Shown one piece after another: positions 39,939-47,862 of a stretch of 64,000 nucleotides of DNA. Position 1 is the first letter of the stretch; each line of letters starts with the position of its first letter. The stretch comes from an uncultured Parabacteroides sp. Lineage in GTDB: Bacteria; Bacteroidota; Bacteroidia; Bacteroidales; Tannerellaceae. The stretch is from contig CAJTMR010000001.1 of assembly GCA_910577325.1 (NCBI GenBank), positions 176,384-240,383 on the forward strand. The letters run 5' to 3'. Made by a program: the position numbers and the translations under genes. A model generated the notes under the pieces. That model saw only the letters and a program-made list of their open reading frames with translations, did no database searches and was not told the DNA's origin.

Positions 39939-42272
39939 CTAATAAGATTTCACATCGATAGAAGTATTGTCATTATACTGTTTTACTGACTTTTGAGGCC
40001 GGTGCTTATACTGTCCTTTCTGAAGATTTATATTGATGCCCACCATAAAACGCCATGAACGATCAATCTTATTCTCTTTCAATATTTCCGTATAAGTTTC
40101 CGTATAAGTTTCCATTTTAGACTTTAAAGGAACTAAATATCGAAAACCGGCTGTAAAACTGATTGTCGGATTCAGCATATATGATACCTGAATCGAAGAT
40201 TCTGAAGCAGGTTTTTCATACCCGGTTAATGTCGGAGTCCGGAAAAACGGGAAGTAACTGAAATTAGCCGAGATCTTTTTATAGTTGACCATACTCATCA
40301 CCCAAAGCGAAGCACTCCAAAAATTTTTATTGAATTGAGCCACCTGGTCATCTTCATACATATTGTATTTTACTTCAGCGTTCGCCATAATTTTCCAGCC
40401 TTTCAAAACATCGACCGAGAAATTCAGATTAAAATAGGTATTCGAATATTGCCCCGTATTTCCAAACGTTACATTATACACACCAGCATTATCTAAAAAC
40501 TCATGCTTTACTATATAATCATCAATTTGTTGATAGCCTACTGTCCCCATAACATAGAAACGGCTTTTGAATATTTGGTAATTGAGCCGGAACGTATTCG
40601 AATAAAAAGGAGTCAGATAAGGATTTCCGTAATAAACCCAAGTCGTATCGGAATAATTACGGTTCGGATTTAGATTAGAAAAAGCCGGGCTTGTCCGTTT
40701 ACGGGCATAATCGATATTGATATTCTGGAACTGATTGATAGCATATCCTAACTGAGCATTCGGCGTAAATTCTCGATAGTTGTTTTTAACCAACCCGCTT
40801 ACATCATTATTCACAAAATCATATCCTAAACCAACCTGATAGGACCATTTCGTTTTGAACGACCCGGACATACCTGCATAGAGATAGTTTCTGAATTCCT
40901 TATATTGCATTTGGTCGAAAACGTTGTTTACCTTCCCGTCAAAATCATTAGATTGCCAATAGAAACGATAACCGGATTCGAAACGATGATTCCCGAACTT
41001 ATGATTGTAATTAAACTGGGCATCTAATTTATCCTGTGAATTTTTATCCAATCGGTCATTTGTGTATCCTGTGTATCCGTTCGTTCCATTCTCTCCATAC
41101 AAACTCTTTGTTCGAGTTTTATTTCCTGAATAGTCAGCCTCTAAATTAAGCATATTCTTTTCGTCAATTTTTGTTTGCCAATAATAGGAAAAAGTATAGT
41201 CGTTATACTTAGAATCCGAAAAATTATTAGCAACTAAATCATACTGCTTGACCCCGTCTATATTGACATGCCCAGTATAAGGACGATCCGAATTTTGGGG
41301 ATTTCCATTGTATTTGGCATCCAAAGTCATAAATGTTTTGGAAGATAAGATATAATCCATTGACGCAGTCAAATAAAGAGTATTCATTTTATATCGACTT
41401 TTATCTGCATATTTATAAGTTTGGGTGACTTGATCATCATATATAGATTCTCTAAATATAGAAAGATCCGTTTTTTTTTCATTGAAAAAGAAATCATGTC
41501 CCATAAATGAAAGATTAAACTTATCCGAGGCATACATATAAGAAGCATTCATAAACCCATATTCCATTTCTGGATTCAGTTGGAGGCCAATATTTCCCCG
41601 TTGCGTATTGGATATTTTTTTAGTCACGATATTAATAATTCCATCAATATTCTTAGAACCATACCGAATAGAAGGATTCCTGACCACCTCCACCTTCTCA
41701 ATATCTTCAGGCCTAAGCATGGATATATATCTCGAATCACGCCGGATATTATTCACCATAACAATCGGATTCTGTGAACCTATAATATCCAACGACTTCT
41801 GATCCAATTTGACTACCAACGACGGTACATGAGTTAATACCTGGTAGACATCTGACGAAGTTTTCTTTACATTAGAAGGAACGCTATACACCAATTGATT
41901 ATTTTTCACTTCATATTGCATTTTATCAGCTGAAACGACAGTTTCTCCCAACTCATAAGCTTTAGGTTGCAAAACGAACGGATTCAATTTCAATCCTCCT
42001 AATTGTAAACGAACGGATGTGCTATAATCTTCAAATCCGATATAAGATACCCGCATCATATAAGCACCAGTATCAATTTTCACAGAGAAATTTCCCTTTT
42101 TATCCGTGATCAATCCTGCAACAAGAGAGTCTTGTTGCAGGAAAACAACAGTTGCATTCGGCAATTCCTCCTTTTCACCTATGAGAACAGAACCTTTGAT
42201 TATTGCTTGTTGCGAATAGGCAACCATACTTGAAAAGAGCAAGTATATATACAAGATTACTATTTTATTCAT
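39939..42272 (-). CDS. Outer-membrane beta-barrel receptor (TonB-dependent-like, OMP_b-brl_3)
   Basis: 777 residues from the ATG at 42272 (MNKIVILYIYLLFSS), chosen for its signal peptide; upstream codons would overlap the radical SAM gene. It has an N-terminal carboxypeptidase-regulatory-like beta domain (KGSVLIGEKEELPNATVVF), a plug domain (VMVNNIRRDSRYISMLRPEDIEK then VEVVRNPS) and a long barrel of alternating strands. An A9 run in the coding strand (near 41471-41479) is a slip-prone site. Lying 19 bp behind the maturase gene, it belongs to the RiPP operon, perhaps as outer-membrane route or self-protection. Confidence 0.88.
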   Translation of the reverse strand: MNKIVILYIYLLFSSMVAYSQQAIIKGSVLIGEKEELPNATVVFLQQDSLVAGLITDKKGNFSVKIDTGAYMMRVSYIGFEDYSTSVRLQLGGLKLNPFVLQPKAYELGETVVSADKMQYEVKNNQLVYSVPSNVKKTSSDVYQVLTHVPSLVVKLDQKSLDIIGSQNPIVMVNNIRRDSRYISMLRPEDIEKVEVVRNPSIRYGSKNIDGIINIVTKKISNTQRGNIGLQLNPEMEYGFMNASYMYASDKFNLSFMGHDFFFNEKKTDLSIFRESIYDDQVTQTYKYADKSRYKMNTLYLTASMDYILSSKTFMTLDAKYNGNPQNSDRPYTGHVNIDGVKQYDLVANNFSDSKYNDYTFSYYWQTKIDEKNMLNLEADYSGNKTRTKSLYGENGTNGYTGYTNDRLDKNSQDKLDAQFNYNHKFGNHRFESGYRFYWQSNDFDGKVNNVFDQMQYKEFRNYLYAGMSGSFKTKWSYQVGLGYDFVNNDVSGLVKNNYREFTPNAQLGYAINQFQNINIDYARKRTSPAFSNLNPNRNYSDTTWVYYGNPYLTPFYSNTFRLNYQIFKSRFYVMGTVGYQQIDDYIVKHEFLDNAGVYNVTFGNTGQYSNTYFNLNFSVDVLKGWKIMANAEVKYNMYEDDQVAQFNKNFWSASLWVMSMVNYKKISANFSYFPFFRTPTLTGYEKPASESSIQVSYMLNPTISFTAGFRYLVPLKSKMETYTETYTEILKENKIDRSWRFMVGININLQKGQYKHRPQKSVKQYNDNTSIDVKSY

Positions 42273-42291
42273 ATTCCTCAATTTAAAGATA

Positions 42292-43605
42292 TTATTTATA
42301 TTTTTTGCTCTGATTTGAAATAAGCATATTATTACAAACATATTCGATATAATCATTCATTTGCATCTCAAGAACATTTTTAGAACACACTTGGCGTAAA
42401 TGATCCGATCCGACATCTATCTGCTTTTGACTGCAAGGTCCCATACAAAGAGGAAGCATCTTACAAGCAAGACACATCGGATTTTCAAATGTAGCCTTGG
42501 CTAAACGTCTTTCCAACCGTCCTGTTTTCCATTGGATATTTCCGTCATCATCAAGAATACCGTCACAATGTTCTTCCGTAAAATTTCGTCCCGTACATTT
42601 ATAGACTTTGCCATCATAACTGACAATCGCCTGATTCAGACATTCAGCTTTACAGGCAAAGCCTCTCGGATGCCAATTGACATAAGTCGTTTTAAAGCCA
42701 TTCATCATAAATAAATAAATCGCTCTTTTCAAGATTTCATTATCCGGAACGGTATTTGTTTGCCAAACCCTCTCAAAATGAATATTCACCTTCGATCGGT
42801 CTATTTCTAACAGGTCTTCCAATAAACCGTCTATATTCTGAAGTGTTTGTTCATCATAATTGATTCGTATATTCACAAATACATTCTCTATACGGCTCGT
42901 TATTTTATGGATCGTATCTATTATTTGTTGATAAGTTCCTTCTTGATTCGATTTCTTGAACCGGATTTTATTATGTTTTTCTTTATGACCATCAAGTGTA
43001 ATCTGAAAACCGACATTCAACTCCGCCAATTTATGGATCATGTTGTCATCGATAAACGTACTGTTTGTTGTAAAGAACGTACTAAAGGGGATTCCAGCCT
43101 CCTCGCACAATGATTTCAAAGCAATACTGACTGGATAAGCAATATCATCAAAATCCAACAAAGGCTCCCCACCATAAAAATTTAAAGATAAACTGTCAAT
43201 TTCTTTTCTTCCAATTTTATTTCGGATCAATTTTACTATATTATTTTGCACATCTCGCCCCATCCGACTATTCCGCACATGGTCTTCATAACAATACCAA
43301 CATCTCAGATTACAATCCAAACTCGGCAGAAGTGTCAGGTCAAAATTTCGACTATAAAAAGTTTCAGATTTATTCCGGCAACGAATAATATCAATTTCAT
43401 TTACTTCGTCTTCTATAATTATTTTATTGGCTACCAATGAACTGTAAACATTCGGAAATTTTTCTTTGAATTCATCTAATGACTTTTCAATGGTTTTATA
43501 TGCATTTAGAGAAATTAATGCAACTTCGTTATAAAGAGTACTATAACATAGCACTTTATTCTTTTTTTCTATGAAATAGACATATTGGCTGATTTTCATA
43601 TTCAT
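42292..43605 (-). CDS. Radical SAM/SPASM peptide maturase
   Basis: 437 residues. An N-terminal precursor-recognition region (about 1-85) is followed by the radical SAM core with the [4Fe-4S] motif C98-NLR-C102-WY-C105 and the GGEPLL motif. A C-terminal SPASM domain has the spaced cysteines CKAEC, KC, CLACKMLPLCMGPC and VCSKN, which bind auxiliary clusters. Enzymes of this type make thioether or C-C crosslinks in ribosomal peptides. It lies 55 bp downstream of the Cys-rich precursor gene, and resembles the maturases that accompany GG-leader peptides of Bacteroidales. Confidence 0.93.
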   Translation of the reverse strand: MNMKISQYVYFIEKKNKVLCYSTLYNEVALISLNAYKTIEKSLDEFKEKFPNVYSSLVANKIIIEDEVNEIDIIRCRNKSETFYSRNFDLTLLPSLDCNLRCWYCYEDHVRNSRMGRDVQNNIVKLIRNKIGRKEIDSLSLNFYGGEPLLDFDDIAYPVSIALKSLCEEAGIPFSTFFTTNSTFIDDNMIHKLAELNVGFQITLDGHKEKHNKIRFKKSNQEGTYQQIIDTIHKITSRIENVFVNIRINYDEQTLQNIDGLLEDLLEIDRSKVNIHFERVWQTNTVPDNEILKRAIYLFMMNGFKTTYVNWHPRGFACKAECLNQAIVSYDGKVYKCTGRNFTEEHCDGILDDDGNIQWKTGRLERRLAKATFENPMCLACKMLPLCMGPCSQKQIDVGSDHLRQVCSKNVLEMQMNDYIEYVCNNMLISNQSKKYK

Positions 43606-43660
43606 ATTAGTTTTACATTTATTAAAACAAGGCGGTATAAGAAACCGCCTTATCTACATT

Positions 43661-43864
43661 TTAAGCATGGGTAGCACCACCACAGTTACAGCCACAACCA
43701 CAGCCCATCCCATTGTCACAGCTACAGCCACAGCCACAACCAATCCCTGAACCTAAAGAAGATACACCCATACCTCCTTTTATTAACAGCAATTCGTCAT
43801 CTTCCAGAATCAAATCTTCTAAAGGAAGATTCATTTCTTCTAACTTAAATACTCTTTTGTTCAT
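43661..43864 (-). CDS. RiPP precursor with GG leader and Cys-Gly repeat core
   Basis: 67 residues. The leader (1-31) is acidic-amphipathic (LEEMNLPLEDLILEDDE) and ends LLLIKGG, the double-glycine cleavage site used by C39 exporters. The 36-residue core starts MGVSSLGSG and carries eight cysteines in two matching blocks: C43-G-C45-G-C47-S-C49 and C55-G-C57-G-C59-N-C61, period 12, then GGATHA. It is first in the operon, followed by the maturase. The likely product is a multiply thioether-bridged (sactipeptide- or ranthipeptide-type) peptide; a metal-binding CxC peptide is the alternative. The start codon is the only ATG that gives a full leader. Confidence 0.93.
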   Translation of the reverse strand: MNKRVFKLEEMNLPLEDLILEDDELLLIKGGMGVSSLGSGIGCGCGCSCDNGMGCGCGCNCGGATHA

Positions 43865-44281
43865 GATTCAAACGTTTTTATATTAATAAAATCTACACAT
43901 CGTGCTTTCGCGCACGAGAAGTCCTCTAAGGAGTTTTTTCAATATTTCAATGTTATACAAAGTACAACCGTAACTACTCAGCCCCTTCTTCTCAGTAAGA
44001 TCGTTATAAAACGAGTGCTTCCCCCATTATTATCAGGAAAGCCCTCTTATAGATCTGACCAATCATCGTTTCAAGCTATAGTCAAAAAATTCATAGCTCT
44101 GATTTGGTAAAGAACGGGGAAAAAAGTGTGGATTCCAAATAAAACTACGATAAACAGAACGTTTGTGTTAAAGAGCATACGATCAGCCCTGCAAAGTGGT
44201 CTTTGAAGGGCATGCGGGGGGGTAAGGATTGTCCAACCCTTATCAGAGTTCGGCAACGCGCCTGTCAGTTCTTCCATTACA
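43865..44281. other. Intergenic region upstream of the RiPP operon
   Basis: Holds the leader of the RiPP operon. A hairpin TCGTGC/GCACGA lies at 43899-43916, about 35 bp upstream of the precursor start. A near -7 motif (TACTTTG, one base short of TAnnTTTG, minus strand near 43958) is the best promoter candidate. The remainder, up to the stop of the FtsX-type permease, shows no gene; the 68-codon frame at 44071-44277 does not look like protein. Confidence 0.45.
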
Positions 44282-46621
44282 TTATTCGGTTTTCAAATTC
44301 TCTACCGGATTTAGATTAGCCACACGCCAAGTTAAAGTTGTAACAATGAAAGCCGTTATGGAAGATATTATCAGAAATACAACCGCAAAGACCCACCAGT
44401 CTAAAGATATCTTATAAGCAAAATTTTGTAACCAATAAAGCATGCCATAAACCGTTATCGGAACGGCCAGAACAAAAGACAAAAGTAAAATCCGAAAATA
44501 GGCGGAATTAAACCGCTTGATAATCGAAATTGTTGTTGCTCCATGTACTTTGCGCAAGCTAACCTCTTTACGCTTATACTGGCTGTCAAAAACAACTATC
44601 CCGATCACTCCAAAAAACGAGATTAAGATAGAAACCAGACTAAACAAGCTAATCATCAGATTCAAAGACGTTTCTGCTTTATAAGTATTATCCAATACAT
44701 AATTAAACGGATAAACATTTACTTCGGAAGACGGATCTATCGTCTCGATTCCCTTACGAATATCAATAATAGCTTTGTCCATCATCACTCCTTCTTGCAC
44801 ACGCACATACGCATACTGCGAGCTACTGTTTTCATCTCTTTTGGATAAAATAAAAGCCAGAGGTTCTGTCACATTCCGAAATGAACGATATTTGATATCC
44901 GGCATACGACCCACGATAACCCCATCCTGATCCCCCATCTTTAAATAATCGTTCGTATTCAAACTGTATCTTTTATAAGCAATATCATTGAATAAAAATG
45001 TTTCAGTCAACTGCAACTTGTCTTCTTTTCTAAAAGTACGCCCTTCTGTAACCGGGATGCCCATTACCTCAGGAAAATCATAATCGACCCACATCGCTTG
45101 AAATTGTATTTCATTTTCTTTGTACACGGCAAAACGGCCCGAATAATAATCAGATCCGCAAAACAAAACACTGGTAAAGGATATATTTTTAACAGAGCTA
45201 AACTCCATCCATTTTTCTTTCAACACTGATAAACTCTTATTTAAATTTTGATCTAATTCAACAATTACAATCTGATCTTTATCAAATCCTAATGAGCCAT
45301 TTTTCATGAATTTATTTTGCAAGAAAATAAAGAAAGATGCCATAAATAGGACAAAAGAAGCCGTAAATTGAAATCCAACCATCCAATTCCGAAACATCCG
45401 TCCGGTCGGAGACAATGCAAAAGATCCCTTTAAAACCAAAGCCGGAGAAAAAGATGTGGCATACAAAGAGGGATATAACCCTGCTAAAAAAGCAATCGTA
45501 AATGGTATAAAAAACAATTTTACAACAAAATGCCAATTTGCAGACAATGAAATATCAGGCTTGATCAAGTTAGCAATAGCACTATCAGAAGCCATAAAGA
45601 CCCATAACATACTTAGTAAATATGCCAGCATCGTCACAACAAGAATCTCTTTTAGTATAGCCAAACGCAAAGACCGGTCCGATCGCCCCAACACTTTCTG
45701 CACATTTATACTTTTTATCCGAACCGGAACTACAGCTATACAATAATTCATAAAGTTAATAGCAGCAATCACCAAAATAAGAAAGGCAATACCCATTAAG
45801 GTATACAATATGGCTCGACTTCCTTTTTCGGTATGAGAATCAAAATTCGTATCTGTTTCAAAATAAATGTCGCTTATATTCGTAAAGAAAAGTTCTCCAC
45901 GGTTCCAGTCATAATTCTCATCTTTAAATGTCTTTTTAAAATTAGCCAAAATTTCATCTCCGGCCTTAGCATCCGTCAATTTCACAAAAAGTTGATAATT
46001 CAGATTCATCCATTCTCCTACATCCCGAGTTTCCGGCAATATCGAATAGATCATATTCCTAACAACAGAATTTTCAGGAAAATCCTTATAAACAGCGACA
46101 ACAGTCAACAGATCATCACCGGCAACAATAGATTGGTTTATAGCAGATTCGTCTCCGAATAGTTTTTTAGCCATGGATTCTGGAATAGCCCAACTATTCG
46201 GAGCCATAGCGGAAAGATCCCCTTCTACGACTTCAAAGTCAAACAACTTAAGATATTGCGGATAAATCTCACGTATAGATTCGATATAAGAGAACATCTC
46301 TTCCCCCTTTTTTATATCAAAAGAAATCTTTCCGATATATCCTCTAATCGGAGCACCGATCTCTATCATAGAAGAAGACTTGATAAACTCATCAATCATA
46401 GGTCGAGCAAAAAGAACTCCTGCCCCTTTATCAGCCAAGCGAATCTCTAATCGGAAAATACGATCTCCATCTTTGTGAAAACCGTCATACCCCCACTCAT
46501 ATCTAATCTGGAACATCAACAATACAAATGCAGCAAACGCAATGCTTAAGCAAAAGACATTCGAGACAAAAATCATCAGATGTCCTTTCGGGGAAAGAAA
46601 AAGATTCTTTAGATTCTTCAT
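44282..46621 (-). CDS. FtsX/MacB-type ABC transporter permease
   Basis: 779 residues in the duplicated layout common in Bacteroidota: TM1 (about 15-37), a MacB-like periplasmic domain, three TMs (about 270-370), then a second TM-periplasmic-3TM unit with the FtsX signature QYKRKEVSLRKVHGATTISIIKRF near 690. It ends with the usual WRVANLNPVENLKTE. It carries no ATPase, and none is adjacent. Such permeases act as mechanotransmitters or exporters for peptides and lipoproteins. It is co-directional with, and 417 bp upstream of, the RiPP operon; a role in tolerance to the product is possible but unproven. Confidence 0.88.
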   Translation of the reverse strand: MKNLKNLFLSPKGHLMIFVSNVFCLSIAFAAFVLLMFQIRYEWGYDGFHKDGDRIFRLEIRLADKGAGVLFARPMIDEFIKSSSMIEIGAPIRGYIGKISFDIKKGEEMFSYIESIREIYPQYLKLFDFEVVEGDLSAMAPNSWAIPESMAKKLFGDESAINQSIVAGDDLLTVVAVYKDFPENSVVRNMIYSILPETRDVGEWMNLNYQLFVKLTDAKAGDEILANFKKTFKDENYDWNRGELFFTNISDIYFETDTNFDSHTEKGSRAILYTLMGIAFLILVIAAINFMNYCIAVVPVRIKSINVQKVLGRSDRSLRLAILKEILVVTMLAYLLSMLWVFMASDSAIANLIKPDISLSANWHFVVKLFFIPFTIAFLAGLYPSLYATSFSPALVLKGSFALSPTGRMFRNWMVGFQFTASFVLFMASFFIFLQNKFMKNGSLGFDKDQIVIVELDQNLNKSLSVLKEKWMEFSSVKNISFTSVLFCGSDYYSGRFAVYKENEIQFQAMWVDYDFPEVMGIPVTEGRTFRKEDKLQLTETFLFNDIAYKRYSLNTNDYLKMGDQDGVIVGRMPDIKYRSFRNVTEPLAFILSKRDENSSSQYAYVRVQEGVMMDKAIIDIRKGIETIDPSSEVNVYPFNYVLDNTYKAETSLNLMISLFSLVSILISFFGVIGIVVFDSQYKRKEVSLRKVHGATTISIIKRFNSAYFRILLLSFVLAVPITVYGMLYWLQNFAYKISLDWWVFAVVFLIISSITAFIVTTLTWRVANLNPVENLKTE

Positions 46622-46631
46622 AATATTATTT

Positions 46632-47120
46632 TAGAGCCTGTTTTAAAATTTAATTTTAAAAGACAAAGGGTGTTTCTTCTTTTTTGTGAAAATGATTATT
46701 TTTAGTTTGCAGACTTAAATAATTATGTATTCGACGGATTTAGAGTGTGCAAGAGAAAAAACGGAAATATGACTTACGTGAGATATGGAATACCATATTC
46801 TACCTTGTCAAGACAGGGTGTAGGTGGCATATGCTTCCTTCCGGTTTTGCTCCCTGGGAACTCGTTTACTACTATCACCGCAAATGGTCCTCATTAGGAG
46901 ATTTTGATTTGTTACTGAGCAATTTGCGAAATAAAGTCCGTGTAAAAATGGGGCAGAAGGCAGAGGCAAGCGTTGGTATCATGGACAGCCAAAGTGTACG
47001 CTGGAAATAATTGTAAGTAGGGATAAGGCAAACGGATTTAAACCAATAGGTAAGAGATGGATAGTAGAACGGACATTCTCATGGTTTGACAATTATAGAA
47101 GGCTCTACCGAAACCATGAA
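46632..47120 (+). mobile_element. Degenerate IS5-family insertion sequence
   Basis: Three transposase pieces survive in order. MYSTDL at 46725 matches the usual N-terminus; a frame at 46744-47010 reads EKKRKYDLREIWNTIFYLV and APWELVYYYHRKWSSLG then stops after MDSQSVRWK; and 47024-47110 encodes the C-terminal GFKPIGKRWIVERTFSWF, YRRLYRNHEY. Most of the catalytic middle and part of the N-terminus are deleted, so it is inactive. A terminal-repeat-like GAGCCTGTTTTAAAATTT lies at 46634-46651; no matching right end was found. Confidence 0.8.
46747..47010 (+). pseudogene. IS5-family transposase, N-terminal fragment (DUF4096-like)
   Basis: 87 codons of the transposase N-terminal domain. The frame lacks its natural start (MYSTDL is in another frame 20 bp upstream) and ends early at TAA after an internal deletion. 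The DDE catalytic core is essentially absent. Confidence 0.8.
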
Positions 47121-47312
47121 TATACAATTCCATTTCAAGCGCATTAAACATGCACACACTTGATATATCTTCCTTATCTTTTAATTCTGATATTCCTTGA
47201 GAACGAGCTCCCACGCAAAAATAGCCATCAGCGAAAAAAATACAAAAACGAGGCATAAAAGTACCTCCAACATGGCGGATAAACATCCCCGCATCCCCGG
47301 AAAAGTCTCGCA

Positions 47313-47373
47313 CAGACCCGGGTCTGCACCTTTCCCACCCCCGGGTCTCCGTGGTGGGTACCCCCGGGTCTCA
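47313..47373. repeat. Three CCCGGGTCT palindromic units
   Basis: CAGACCCGGGTCTG (47313-47326) is a perfect 14-bp palindrome. CCCCCGGGTCTC recurs at about 47338 and 47362, so three related units occur at roughly 24-bp spacing in an otherwise AT-rich area. They lie between the two halves of dispersed repeat copy B. Confidence 0.55.
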
Positions 47374-47504
47374 AGCGGCTTTAAAAGCTGTTTTTGACAA
47401 AAGAAAAGCCTGTCTTGATAAAAAAAGAAGCCGTTTTAACATATTTCGTACCTGTTCCCGGACGGTCTCTGTTTTTATCGTATAATTGATACACAGGATG
47501 TTAT

Positions 47505-47626
47505 CGTTTTTAACTATGATAGGTGTGATAGATGAATGATAGTTAAAAACAGCAACTATCATATCATAACACATTAATTTTAAACAACATACATACAAAT
47601 ATGATAGTATGATAGTTGTTTTTGCA
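47505..47626. repeat. Nested inverted repeats around AACTATCAT/ATGATAGTT
   Basis: GTTTTTAACTAT (about 47506-47517) pairs with ATAGTTAAAAAC (about 47538-47549), and CAACTATCAT (about 47552-47561) pairs with ATGATAGTTG (about 47610-47619). Two adjacent stem-loops with the same core suggest a small folded element or protein-binding array. No gene was found here. Confidence 0.45.
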
Positions 47627-47826
47627 AAAACATTATGTGGTTAGTCCGTATCGGTAGCGAAAACGAATGGACGCTTTATGATTTTTCCGGAAGAACCGAA
47701 ACAAAGAAAAAAAGGAGCGAACCTGATGATAGCCAATCCGACATTCCGTTTTTTTAGAATAAAAGACTCTGAATATTGGCAAACCCTTTTTCTGTTAAAA
47801 ATATTTTATTCAACATGCCTTTTTGC

Positions 47827-47834
47827 TATCTTTG
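47827..47834 (+). promoter_or_regulatory. -7 promoter element TATCTTTG of the SulP gene
   Basis: Exact TAnnTTTG match, 28 bp upstream of the start codon at 47863. Confidence 0.5.
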
Positions 47835-47862
47835 CAGCATTTTTTAATAATCAGGCAGAAAG

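Larger units (their letters stand above)
47216..47685. repeat. Dispersed intergenic repeat, copy B, split by 385 bp
   Basis: 47216-47238 is identical to the start of copy A at 8318-8340; 47624-47685 matches 8344-8405 at about 56 of 62 positions. The 385 bp between hold three CCCGGGTCT sites and nested inverted repeats, and look inserted relative to copy A, or deleted from it. Confidence 0.65.

Noticed and set aside
43676..43745. Repetitive ACAGCCACAACC-like DNA, first taken for a short tandem or CRISPR-like repeat
   Set aside because: It is the codon pattern of the alternating Cys-Gly core of the RiPP precursor; there are no spacers.
44071..44277. 68-codon minus frame just after the FtsX-type permease
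   Set aside because: Mixed composition without protein character, starts only 5 bp after the permease stop, and matches no leader-peptide pattern, so not a second precursor.
47197..47397. 66-codon plus frame through the CCCGGGTCT units
   Set aside because: Pro/Gly/Ser-rich because of the palindromes; crosses the dispersed repeat and has no gene signals.
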